The position numbers and the translations under genes were made by a program. From Tetramitus jugosus (taxonomy: Eukaryota > Heterolobosea > Eutetramitea > Acrasida > Vahlkampfiidae), in NCBI GenBank assembly GCA_937625935.1, contig OW569374.1:310001-374000 (forward strand): DNA of 64,000 nucleotides, given 5' to 3'. Of the stretch, positions 28,884-37,599 are shown one piece after another. The notes beneath the pieces were generated by a model, which did no database searches, was not told the DNA's origin, and saw only the letters and a list, made by a program, of their open reading frames with translations. The number at the start of each line of letters is the position of its first letter. The first letter of the stretch is position 1.

Positions 28884-30113
28884 ATGAGCAGCAACAACCA
28901 ATCCATTTTCGGTGTGATCCCAGTAGCTCCAAGAGACCCTATCCTTGGCTTGACCCTCGCATTCAAAGAAGACCCTTCACCAAACAAGATCAATGTCGGT
29001 GTCGGTGCCTACCGTACCAACGAAGGCAAACCACTCGTCTTGCGTGTTGTTCGTAAAGTTGAACAAATGCTGTTGGATCAAAAACTGGACAAGGAATATA
29101 TTCCACAGGACGGTTTGGCTGCGTTCAATGAACACTCACCAAAGCTCTTGTTGGGCAATGATAGCAGAGCAATCCGTGAGAAGCGTGTTGCTTGTTGTCA
29201 GACCATTTCAGGCACTGGTGCACTGAGAGTGGCCACTGAGTTTATCAAGGACTTTTTGCCAAGTGGAACCACTGTTTATGTGCCTAATCCAACATGGGGC
29301 AACCATTTCAAGATCTTGGCAAAGGTTGGTGTTCCTCACGGTAGCTATCGTTATTTGAATAAGGCTAAGCTATCGTTGGACTTGGAGGGATTGTTGAGCG
29401 ATATGGAGAATGCTGCTGATGGAAGCGTCTTTTTGTTGCATGTCTGTGCTCATAATCCAACAGGTGTGGATCCAACATTGGATGAATGGAGACAAATTGC
29501 AGCAGTCATGAAGAGAAAGAGACATTTCCCATTCTTTGATTGTGCCTATCAAGGATTTGCCAGTGGTGACTTGGATCGTGATGCTGCCAGTGTAAGATTA
29601 TTTGTTGAAGAGTTCAACATGGAAGTGTTTGCTTGTCAATCCTATGCTAAGAACTTTGGATTGTATGGTGAGCGTATTGGTGCTCTTGTGTTTGTCTGTA
29701 ATCAACCACAGACTGCTGATGCTATCCTGTCTCAATTGAAGTCCATTGTCAGAGCAAACTATAGCTCTCCTCCATTGCAAGGTGCAAGAATCGTAGCTAC
29801 CACATTGGCTGATCCTCAACTCTTCCAACTATGGAAGGAAGATCTTGTTGAAATGGCTGAAAGAATCAAGGAGATGAGACAGTGCTTGTACGATGCATTG
29901 AAGAAGAGAGGAACACCTGGTCAATGGGAACACATTATCAACCAGATTGGCATGTTCTCATACACTGGACTCAACGAGAAGCAAGTTGAAAGAATGACCA
30001 AAACACATCATATTTATATGACAAGCGATGGAAGAATTAGCATGAGTGGACTGAATCATCACAATTTGGAACCATTTGCTAATGCTCTCGATGAAACAGT
30101 GCGTCATGCATAA
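28884..30113 (+). CDS. Aspartate aminotransferase, cytosolic type
   Basis: 409 residues from the ATG at 28884, the length of cytosolic enzymes, preceded by an ACAAACAAACAACAG leader. The PLP-binding Lys is Lys256 in QSYAKNFGLYGERIG, Asp219 in FFDCAYQGFASGDL contacts the pyridine nitrogen, and the substrate-binding N/R motifs are in HNPTGVDPT and the late SMSGLN region. It interconverts aspartate plus 2-oxoglutarate with oxaloacetate plus glutamate. An in-frame ATG at 28725 would add a 53-residue Gln/Asn-rich extension; a mitochondrial isoform from there is possible but not supported by composition. Confidence 0.93.
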   Translation: MSSNNQSIFGVIPVAPRDPILGLTLAFKEDPSPNKINVGVGAYRTNEGKPLVLRVVRKVEQMLLDQKLDKEYIPQDGLAAFNEHSPKLLLGNDSRAIREKRVACCQTISGTGALRVATEFIKDFLPSGTTVYVPNPTWGNHFKILAKVGVPHGSYRYLNKAKLSLDLEGLLSDMENAADGSVFLLHVCAHNPTGVDPTLDEWRQIAAVMKRKRHFPFFDCAYQGFASGDLDRDAASVRLFVEEFNMEVFACQSYAKNFGLYGERIGALVFVCNQPQTADAILSQLKSIVRANYSSPPLQGARIVATTLADPQLFQLWKEDLVEMAERIKEMRQCLYDALKKRGTPGQWEHIINQIGMFSYTGLNEKQVERMTKTHHIYMTSDGRISMSGLNHHNLEPFANALDETVRHA

Positions 30114-30267
30114 ATTCGTAAAAACCCATTGTAAATTGAAAATAATTTCCCTATTCGATTTTTGGCGCGACCTTGGAATACATGAATAAGCTTATTCACC
30201 CAAAGAACAACATTTGATAAAGGACAACCGTTGAAATCGCAAATTTAACTCATATCACAGTCATTGA

Positions 30268-30540
30268 TTACCTCTTCTTTTGCAAAGCTTTCATTTCTTC
30301 TTCACTTCTCCTTCTGTTGTCCTTAATTTCCTGTTGAGTCTCCCGAGCCTTACAATTCGCATAAACTTCCATAAATCTCTCACAACCATAGAGACCTCTC
30401 TTCTTCAGAACGCACTCTTGCAAGTTGTCTTCTTCTTTGAGGCATAATTTTGTTTTGTATCGATTAGTAGCAATGAAGCCTTCTTCTTCGATTTCCACAT
30501 CATCTACTTCCTGCTGTTGTTGTTGTTGATTCTTGCTCAT
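30268..30540 (-). CDS. Small twin-CX9C (CHCH) protein
   Basis: 90 residues from the ATG at 30540. The four Cys are at 33, 43, 53 and 63, giving two CX9C motifs (CLKEEDNLQEC and CERFMEVYANC) joined by exactly nine residues. This is the signature of Mia40-oxidised proteins of the mitochondrial intermembrane space, many of which assemble cytochrome oxidase. The N-terminus is a poly-Gln and acidic stretch; the C-terminus is a charged helix ending QKKR. Which CMC/COX family member it is cannot be decided. It is divergent from TRMT2A and convergent with the aminotransferase gene. Confidence 0.75.
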   Translation of the reverse strand: MSKNQQQQQQEVDDVEIEEEGFIATNRYKTKLCLKEEDNLQECVLKKRGLYGCERFMEVYANCKARETQQEIKDNRRRSEEEMKALQKKR

Positions 30541-30771
30541 TCTTCTCTGTGTTGATAAAGTTGTTTTTTTTTGATCCAGCTGGAGGTGATTTGCTGGCCA
30601 TTGAGCTTCAGCCGATTCTTTGAACAATTCCAATTCACAATCGCACCGTGTTGTGTTAAAAAAATTCTGTGTGCCCACAAATTAAACAAACAACAAAACA
30701 AACCAACAAACCACAACAACTCGCTCCTCCAACCACCAACCAACCACCTCAACTCAACTCAATCCAAACCG

Positions 30772-32784
30772 ATGAAGAGAACCAGACAAGAATTAGAAGA
30801 GGGAGCACAACAACAACAAGAAGAAGAAGACACTACTACAACAATCACAACAACAACAACAACTGAAGAACAAGAACAACAACCAGCATCATCATCAGAG
30901 TCATCAGAACAATCATCAACAAGTGAAAACAACAACCAACCACCAAAAATGAATCGCATGTGTGTCTGTGTGCGTCAATTCGGAAAACGTCTCACCAAAA
31001 AACAAACCAAAAACACATTGGACAAAATTTCACTCAACGGACTAGTGAAATTTGAAAAACCGTTCAACAAGGATTCCATCTACCTCCATTTTGATTCATC
31101 AGACAATGAACAAGATGCCATTAAGCGTCTCATTCAATTCAATCAAAAATACAAGGTTTCTCTTCAAAAAGCAAAGGACATGTCAGAGGATCAACAGAGA
31201 GAAGAACATGCAAAGAGAGTTAAGCTTGCGATTGATCAATCTCAACAAAAGTCAATTACGGAAACGGTGACTCCATTGGGTCATTTGACGTATGATGAAC
31301 AGTTGAAATTAAAGGAGAATGAGGTGTTGGATCTGATGAAGGAACGATTTGTGGCACCATTGTTGAAAGAGTGGAGAGAAAAGGCAAAGCAAGAATCGTT
31401 TGCTGATTTTACTCACAAAACCGAAGCGAGTGCTGTAAATGGTGATGAAAGCGGCGGCGGCGAATTGTTGCCAGAATTTTTGAGAGATTATTTGACTCAT
31501 CAAACAAAGGTTTGTTTCGATTGGAAGGGCATTGAACAATCACCAGTGATTGACGGTTATAGAAACAATTGTGAGTTTACAGTGGGTGTGGACACGAATG
31601 GTGATGCATGTGTCGGTTTCTTGCAAGGTTCATTCAATCAAGGATATCACACAACTGCTAGTCCAAAAGATTGCAAACACATTTCTGATTTGAGTAAGAA
31701 TGTGGTGCTCATTATGCAAGAGTTTGTTGATAAGTGTGTCAAGAGAGATTTGGAGGTGAATGGTCCTATTCAGGAAGATGAGGCCGCACCAGACAATGGC
31801 AATGTGGCTGCTGCTGAAGCAGTGTTGTTGACTCGTATGAACAAGGTTCGATCTCGTTTTGATCCATATGACAAGCCAACACACAAGGGATTCTTCAGAA
31901 TGATCAAGGTTCGTGAGAATAGAAACGGACAAGTCATGATTCTGTCTCAGGTGAATCCATCTGGTTTGTCAGATGACCAGATTGCACAGTACAAGAAGGA
32001 TTTGTTGGAGCATTTCTTGTCTTATGACAAGAAGAATGAGGCATCAAAGGATAAACCATTCCAAATTGATGTTGTTTCCCTGTGGGTGCAACTCTATGAG
32101 GGTTGGAGCAATGCTGCACCAGCCGATAATCCAATGGAGAAGCTCTATGGTGATGACGTGATGATCGAGGAGATTTTTGGATTGAAATTCCAAATTTCTC
32201 CATTGAGTTTCTTCCAAGTGAATACCAAGGGTGCTGAACACTTGTATTCTATTGCAGGTGAATGGGCTCAAATCCCTGGTGACAGAAAGCCTGTCTTGCT
32301 GGATGTTTGCTGCGGTACTGGTACAATTGGTATGTCATTGGCTCACAAGGTCGAAAAGGTGATTGGATTGGAGATTAGTGAATCTGCTGTGGCAGATGCT
32401 AAGAAGAATGCAACACTGAACAACATTACAAACATTGACTTTGTGTGTGGTAAGGCTGAAGATACTTTGGGTCCTCAAATTGCCAAGCACATTTCAGCTG
32501 GTACAGAGACCATTGCCATCGTGGATCCACCAAGAGGTGGTCTTCATAGCAAGGTGCTCAGAGCTCTGTTGAAGTGCAAGGCAATTGATCGTTTGGTTTA
32601 CATCAGTTGTAATCCAAAGACTCTGGCCGACAATGCAGTCTTGCTTTGCAAGCCGCCATCCAAGGCAACCGACCGTGCTACTCCTTTCAAGCCTGTCAAG
32701 GGAGTTGCAGTTGACATGTTCCCTCATACAAACCATTGTGAAATGATTATGTTGTTTGAAAGATCAAAGGAATCCCGGTTATAA
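30772..32784 (+). CDS. TRMT2A: tRNA (uracil-5-)-methyltransferase, TRMT2A-like
   Basis: 670 residues from the ATG at 30772, after a leader of CAACC and CAACTC repeats. The N-terminus is Gln/Glu/Thr-rich and disordered, followed by an RRM-like region (residues about 60-135). The catalytic half is RumA/TrmA type: ISPLSFFQVNTKGAEHLY, motif I LLDVCCGTGTIGMSLA, the acidic pair in VIGLEISESAV, IVDPPRGGLH, and the catalytic nucleophile in VYISCNPKTLADN. It methylates C5 of uridine 54 in tRNA using SAM. The stop is 11 bp from that of the convergent DegT-family gene. Confidence 0.93.
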   Translation: MKRTRQELEEGAQQQQEEEDTTTTITTTTTTEEQEQQPASSSESSEQSSTSENNNQPPKMNRMCVCVRQFGKRLTKKQTKNTLDKISLNGLVKFEKPFNKDSIYLHFDSSDNEQDAIKRLIQFNQKYKVSLQKAKDMSEDQQREEHAKRVKLAIDQSQQKSITETVTPLGHLTYDEQLKLKENEVLDLMKERFVAPLLKEWREKAKQESFADFTHKTEASAVNGDESGGGELLPEFLRDYLTHQTKVCFDWKGIEQSPVIDGYRNNCEFTVGVDTNGDACVGFLQGSFNQGYHTTASPKDCKHISDLSKNVVLIMQEFVDKCVKRDLEVNGPIQEDEAAPDNGNVAAAEAVLLTRMNKVRSRFDPYDKPTHKGFFRMIKVRENRNGQVMILSQVNPSGLSDDQIAQYKKDLLEHFLSYDKKNEASKDKPFQIDVVSLWVQLYEGWSNAAPADNPMEKLYGDDVMIEEIFGLKFQISPLSFFQVNTKGAEHLYSIAGEWAQIPGDRKPVLLDVCCGTGTIGMSLAHKVEKVIGLEISESAVADAKKNATLNNITNIDFVCGKAEDTLGPQIAKHISAGTETIAIVDPPRGGLHSKVLRALLKCKAIDRLVYISCNPKTLADNAVLLCKPPSKATDRATPFKPVKGVAVDMFPHTNHCEMIMLFERSKESRL

Positions 32785-32795
32785 ACTTGCACAGT

Positions 32796-33953
32796 TCATT
32801 TATTTGTTGAGCAGTATTTTGCGAAAATGGAATCCAGAGCAGAAATGACTCGATCTTGATCTTCCAGAGTTAAAGCAAGGCCACTTGGCACATAGAATCC
32901 CTTGCGGGCCAAGAAGGAAGCATGGGGATACTTATCCTTCTCGGATTCTTTGAACAATCCTTCCTTGATAAACACTGGCTGTTCATGGACAGGCCAAAAG
33001 AATGGTCTTGTTCCGACTCGCAAATCTGCCAGCTCTTTCATGACTTGAGATGCATCCAAGGGTATGTGATCTCTGATCACAATAGTATACACCCAGTAAA
33101 TGTTGGAAGCTCCTTCATTCTCGGGGATGGGTAGTTGAATAGACTCTGTCAAGTGAGAGAGCTTTTTGTTATAGTAATCACCAATATTTCGCTTCTTGGT
33201 GATGAATCGATCCAACTTCTCAAGTTGAGCTACTCCAACAGCTGCTTGAAGGTTACTCATTCGAAAATTCCATCCCAACTCTTCGTGAACAAATCGTGTG
33301 GCAGAGAATGCCAGATTCCTCAATAACCTGCATCTCTCTGCCAGAGCATCATCATTACATAGTACCATTCCTCCTTCGCCGGTAGTTACATGCTTATTCG
33401 GATAAAAGGAAAAGATTGAAATATCTCCAAAGGATCCACATGGTCTACCCTTGTAAAACTGACCGTGCATTTCAGCTGCATCCTCTATAATGTACAGACT
33501 ATGTTTTTTGGCGAGCATCATCACAGTATCCATGTCAACTGGCAGGCCATATGTGTGCACGACCATAATTGCTCTCGTTTTGCTTGTGATCAATTCTTCA
33601 ATCTTTCTAACATCCATATTGAATGTCTCCAAACTCGAATCAACGGGAACAATTGTCGCTCCATTGTTGTACACCGCTTGACTGCATGAGATGATACTTA
33701 AGGATGGCAGAATCACTTCATCACCTTTTCCAATTCTAAGTGCTCTCACAGCCAGCTCTAGAGCTGCAGTTCCATTACAAACAGCGACGCCATGCTTCCT
33801 TTGAGTCAATTTGGCCATTTCTTGCTCCAATTTCAAGACGAAGGGACCTTCTGAGCTGATCCAACCTGTCTCTATGCATTCTTCTAAGTACTTCTTCTCA
33901 TTTCCTTGAGTTAAATCGGGCGTATTCACGGGAATAAAATCAGAATTCGACAT
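32796..33953 (-). CDS. DegT/DnrJ/EryC1-family sugar aminotransferase, GDP-perosamine-synthase-like
   Basis: 385 residues. It is a fold-type I PLP enzyme: GTAALELAVRALRIGKGDEV near residue 61, the DAAE motif with Asp158, and the PLP Lys187 in SFYPNKHVTTGEGGM, the form seen in perosamine and related nucleotide-sugar aminotransferases. Such enzymes put an amino group on a keto-deoxy sugar nucleotide using glutamate. In bacteria they build surface glycans; they are rare in eukaryotes. No signal peptide or membrane segment is visible, so it should act in the cytosol. The substrate cannot be read from the sequence. Base composition matches its neighbours, so if it was transferred the event is old. 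Confidence 0.88.
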   Translation of the reverse strand: MSNSDFIPVNTPDLTQGNEKKYLEECIETGWISSEGPFVLKLEQEMAKLTQRKHGVAVCNGTAALELAVRALRIGKGDEVILPSLSIISCSQAVYNNGATIVPVDSSLETFNMDVRKIEELITSKTRAIMVVHTYGLPVDMDTVMMLAKKHSLYIIEDAAEMHGQFYKGRPCGSFGDISIFSFYPNKHVTTGEGGMVLCNDDALAERCRLLRNLAFSATRFVHEELGWNFRMSNLQAAVGVAQLEKLDRFITKKRNIGDYYNKKLSHLTESIQLPIPENEGASNIYWVYTIVIRDHIPLDASQVMKELADLRVGTRPFFWPVHEQPVFIKEGLFKESEKDKYPHASFLARKGFYVPSGLALTLEDQDRVISALDSIFAKYCSTNK

Positions 33954-34110
33954 TGGTGATTACAAGCTTCTGTCTTAGTTTTGGAGGCGATTTTTCGTAG
34001 ATAATGTTTTTCTCATCGGCCAAAATTCCAACGACTAGTAGGAACTTTGGAACTCTTCCTAAGCTAAAGAAGACATGAGAACATGCACAGAATTCCAACA
34101 AGAAGAAAAA

Positions 34111-34392
34111 ATGACAGACAAGAATAACCTTTGCCATATTGCAACTGAACCTCCTTCCGGAAGAACCGATCAGTATTCCCGAGCAGATCGACTAGATGTT
34201 TTGGAGCAGTTAACTGAGAGTATGGATACTGGTTTCATATGTATAAAATACCCCAAAAGAGTGAAGAGAACTGGCGTGTGGAAGCGAATTTTCCTCCTGT
34301 TCGTCGTTATTGTGGTTGCAGTTGTTGCGATCCTTGTACTTATTTTGGTTATTGTGGCAGCTGTTTGCAAAGGATTCAATTGCAAGAAGTGA
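34111..34392 (+). CDS. Small single-pass membrane protein
   Basis: 93 residues from the ATG at 34111, which follows AGAAGAAAAA. The N-terminal 55 residues are polar, then a basic stretch (KYPKRVKRTGVWKR) precedes one long hydrophobic segment of Val/Ile/Leu/Ala (residues about 61-84) and a short tail ending CKGFNCKK. A positive flank plus a short C-terminal tail suggests a tail-anchored topology with the N-terminus in the cytosol. I recognise no family. Confidence 0.5.
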   Translation: MTDKNNLCHIATEPPSGRTDQYSRADRLDVLEQLTESMDTGFICIKYPKRVKRTGVWKRIFLLFVVIVVAVVAILVLILVIVAAVCKGFNCKK

Positions 34393-34849
34393 GAAAAAAC
34401 GATCCCACATTGTGATTCCAATAACATACAGCATCCTGGTGGTACACAACGTAGGACGTGTCGAGATCCAATCCGCGACCTTCCACCACCTAAGAAAAAT
34501 TTAAAAGGAGTTGTCATTGAATAAATTAAAAAAATCTATTTATCAGCTCTAACATTCAAAAGCTCACATGCACTCAATCTTATCCGGCAGTGGTCACAGA
34601 AGATTTTGATACAGATCGAGTGAATGTGAACTATTGTTTTTTGGGGTTTTTGAACTTTTTTTTTGGAAATGGAGTTGAATGTTGCTGCACATCTTCTATC
34701 CGCTGCCTGCTTTGTTTATGATCATCGAGGCATCTTAAATCTCTTCTTCCTCTTTCTTTGGAATCAATGTGGTTCCTTCGTGTCGTGTTGTGAACATTCA
34801 AAAAACATCCGAGGAACTAAGTAAAGCGAACAACTTTAATATGATTATT
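34393..34849. other. 457-bp gap, no supported gene
   Basis: It lies between the small membrane protein gene (plus) and the 3' end of the ankyrin gene (minus). On the minus strand a CTTAG acceptor-like site at 34490 opens a frame that ends at 34379 and contains GLDLDTSYVVYHQDAVCYW, but I find no upstream exon and it overlaps the end of the plus-strand gene. The rest is T-rich with no structure I can name. Confidence 0.3.
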
Positions 34850-35146
34850 TCAGTTCCAAGAATCGATGTAGTCGGCGATATCATTCTTTCCCAGGTTTCT
34901 TGCAACGACAGAGGCAGTTCTACTGAGGTCATCTTTGGCAGTTTTGTCTGCCCCTCTCTCCAACAACGACTTTACAATGGAGAAGTGTCCGTGACGTGCA
35001 GCACTCAATAACGGGTGGTTGCCAGAGTAATCTTCGCAGTTAATATCAACTCCTGCATCCAATAATTGCTCTACTCTTTGGATATTGCCAATGGAGCAAG
35101 CGTTCAAGAGTTCATCTTCCTCTTCAGTAGTATTGTTGACCTTCAT
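34850..35146 (-). CDS. Small ankyrin-repeat protein
   Basis: 98 residues made almost entirely of ankyrin repeats: NACSIGNIQRVEQLLDAGVD, then GNHPLLSAARHGHFSIVKSL and LLERGADKTAKDD, then a capping helix (VARNLGKNDIADYIDSWN). Two full repeats and two caps are visible. Such small proteins act as protein-binding adaptors; the partner is unknown. The ATG at 35146 is 294 bp from the divergent PRP28 gene start. Confidence 0.8.
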   Translation of the reverse strand: MKVNNTTEEEDELLNACSIGNIQRVEQLLDAGVDINCEDYSGNHPLLSAARHGHFSIVKSLLERGADKTAKDDLSRTASVVARNLGKNDIADYIDSWN

Positions 35147-35440
35147 TCTTGTGATCTTTTGTTGTGGTGTACTGCATCGATTGTGTCCAATCAGATCGTC
35201 CTATTTATCATATCGATATTCAACTGTTCTTGAAGTGTTCACTCCTTTACTTGTTCTTGACATGTTCACCGTTTATACCCACCACGGTCGTAGATACTGT
35301 TAAGCTCGAAATAGAAAAGCGGTCAAATGCACCACTTCAATCATTTCGAGCATCAGTTCACAAGATCAAACAACAACCACAATACAAAAAAGAAAAAACA
35401 ACAACAACAATCAACAAACACCACCTCGTCACTCGTCACA

Positions 35441-37567
35441 ATGATGGAGGATCAATCAACCACCACAAACAACAGTAGTAGTACTACGACCCCCACTACC
35501 AACACCACCACCACCAACAACAATAGCAACAATAGCAACAATCATACTACTACTATTACACTGGCCAACATTGACAAACAAAGTGCACCAGTTTATCTCA
35601 GCAAACAACAGAGAGCACTATTGGTCAAACAAGAAAAACAACGCTTAATCGAACAAAAACGACTCGAAATGGAAAAAATGCGTCAAGAACGTCAAAAAAT
35701 AATGGCTCAAAACAACAATCACAACAATAACAGTGTCAGTGGTCATTCTTCTCGTTCGAATGATCGTGAAAGCGGAGTTTCTTTAAGGCCCGAAGAATTG
35801 TCCGACTTGCAAATGGATTATTTGGGAACGAGACGATTGAAGACGAGGCATGTGAAATCATCAGAGAAGCACAAGTTTAGTTTTGATTGGAGAGCAGAGG
35901 ATGACACTTCACGTGATCTCAATCCCATCTATGACAAGAAGCATGAAGCAATGGTCATGTTTGGTAGGGGAAAAAGAGCGGGAATGGATGAGTCGGAGAG
36001 TGCCAAACAGAGGTTAGCGTATGAGGAGTTGGTTGAGCAGAGATTGAAGCGTGATCATCGACAAATGGAGTCTCAGATACAGGCATTGGCTGATCGGCGA
36101 GCATCCAACAAGAGAATGCGACTCGATGGTGCTCCGTTTGATGATAAAACTGGTGGTTCAAGTAGTAATAGAAGTAGTCGTAATAGGAGTAGTAATCGAT
36201 TGGCTCTTTCATCGAAACATTGGTCTGAAAAAACATTGGCACAAATGGACAATAGAGACTGGAGAATCTTTAGAGAGGATTTTGAGATTGGAACCAAGGG
36301 TGGTCGAGTACCGAATCCGTTGCGTAATTGGGACGAGTCGGATCTGCCGTTTGAGTTGGTGGATCGAATGAAGGAGCTGAATTTTTCAAAGCCGACACCG
36401 ATTCAGATGCAGTGCATTCCGATTGGTCTCCAGAATAGGGATTTGATTGGTCTGGCAGAGACGGGATCTGGTAAGACTTTGGCATATTTGTTGCCAATGC
36501 TTGTCTACATATCAAAATTGCCCAAAATGACACGTGAGGTTGCTGCCAATGGTCCCTATGCTCTCGTTTTGGCACCGACGAGAGAATTGGCACAGCAAAT
36601 TGAATCCGTGGCCAAAGAATTGGGAAAGTGCATGGGTATCAGAGCATTTTCAGTCGTTGGTGGTGTTGCCATCGATCACCAATTGTTTTCAATGAGAGAT
36701 GGATGTGAGATTATTATTGGAACACCTGGTCGACTGATTGAGTGTATTGAGAATCGATTCATTGTGTTGAATCAGTGTAATTATGTTGTGTTAGATGAGG
36801 CAGATCGTATGATTGATATGGATTTTGAAGAAGATTTGAATACGATTCTAGAGGCAATGCCCTCTTCGAACATTCGTCCCGAAAGTGAAGCCGAAGAAGT
36901 GGAGAAACATTATCGTCAAACAACCATGTTCAGTGCAACTATGCCTTTGGAATTGGAGCAGATTGCTTCCAAGTATTTGCGCCGAAAAGTCATTGTGACA
37001 ATCGGTGAGGTCGGCAAGGCTGTGCAATTGATTAATCAACAGGTTCAATTTGTCAAATCTGAGAACGATAAGATGTTACGATTGGTGGAGTTATTGGAAG
37101 ATTCCACACCGCCCATTATTGTGTTTGTGAATACGAAGAAGGGTGTCGATGATGTGGCAAAGTGTCTCGATAAGCGAATGGGCTTCCGTGTGACGACATT
37201 GCATGGAAGCAAGACTCAGGAGCAGAGACAAATGGCATTGGACGGATTCAAGAATGGAAAGTATGAGGTTTTAGTGGCGACAGATGTTCTCAGCAGAGGT
37301 ATTGATATACCAGGTGTGACACTTGTCGTCAACTTTGATTTGCCCAAGAAGATTTCAATCTACACGCACAGAATTGGTCGAACGGGTCGTGCTGGAAAAG
37401 CTGGTGTCGCTGTTTCATTCCTCACCAACGACGATGAAGATATCATGGCAGATTTGAAGAAGATGCTTCTCGATACGAATAATATTGTGCCAGATGAACT
37501 AATGAACCACCCTGCAGCAATAAAGGGTGGTCCAGGAGGAAAAAGAAATGATGCCATTGTAAAATAA
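35441..37567 (+). CDS. DDX23: Pre-mRNA splicing DEAD-box helicase PRP28/DDX23
   Basis: 708 residues from ATGATG at 35441, after a leader of CAACAA repeats; an upstream in-frame ATG at 35327 would add 38 residues. The N-terminal 250 residues are Asn/Thr-rich then charged (QEKQRLIEQKRLEMEKMRQE). The stretch DTSRDLNPIYDKKHEA followed by FGRGKRAG and the IFREDFEIGTKGGRVPNP segment are specific to the PRP28 subfamily. Helicase motifs are complete: AETGSGKT, PTRELAQQ, TPGRLIE, DEAD, FSATMP, ATDVLSRGIDIP and HRIGRTGRAG. PRP28 exchanges U1 for U6 at the 5' splice site, which fits an intron-containing genome. Confidence 0.95.
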   Translation: MMEDQSTTTNNSSSTTTPTTNTTTTNNNSNNSNNHTTTITLANIDKQSAPVYLSKQQRALLVKQEKQRLIEQKRLEMEKMRQERQKIMAQNNNHNNNSVSGHSSRSNDRESGVSLRPEELSDLQMDYLGTRRLKTRHVKSSEKHKFSFDWRAEDDTSRDLNPIYDKKHEAMVMFGRGKRAGMDESESAKQRLAYEELVEQRLKRDHRQMESQIQALADRRASNKRMRLDGAPFDDKTGGSSSNRSSRNRSSNRLALSSKHWSEKTLAQMDNRDWRIFREDFEIGTKGGRVPNPLRNWDESDLPFELVDRMKELNFSKPTPIQMQCIPIGLQNRDLIGLAETGSGKTLAYLLPMLVYISKLPKMTREVAANGPYALVLAPTRELAQQIESVAKELGKCMGIRAFSVVGGVAIDHQLFSMRDGCEIIIGTPGRLIECIENRFIVLNQCNYVVLDEADRMIDMDFEEDLNTILEAMPSSNIRPESEAEEVEKHYRQTTMFSATMPLELEQIASKYLRRKVIVTIGEVGKAVQLINQQVQFVKSENDKMLRLVELLEDSTPPIIVFVNTKKGVDDVAKCLDKRMGFRVTTLHGSKTQEQRQMALDGFKNGKYEVLVATDVLSRGIDIPGVTLVVNFDLPKKISIYTHRIGRTGRAGKAGVAVSFLTNDDEDIMADLKKMLLDTNNIVPDELMNHPAAIKGGPGGKRNDAIVK

Positions 37568-37599
37568 AAACAAATTTATACATTGTGCACATTGCTCGA

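Noticed and set aside
28502-29056. Plus-strand frame of 184 codons overlapping the aspartate aminotransferase start
   Set aside because: It is dominated by CAA/ACA leader sequence and runs out of frame into a certain gene.
30159-30169. TTTTTGGCGCG element as a promoter site
   Set aside because: It lies between two convergent genes, so it cannot be a normal promoter element; it weakens the regulatory reading of the motif.
34379-34489. Minus-strand exon-like frame after a CTTAG site
   Set aside because: It overlaps the end of a better supported plus-strand gene and has no partner exon.
34430-34495. tRNA-like stretch with GGTGG and CCACC ends
   Set aside because: The span between the paired ends is about 55 nt, too short for a nuclear tRNA, and no T-loop consensus is present.
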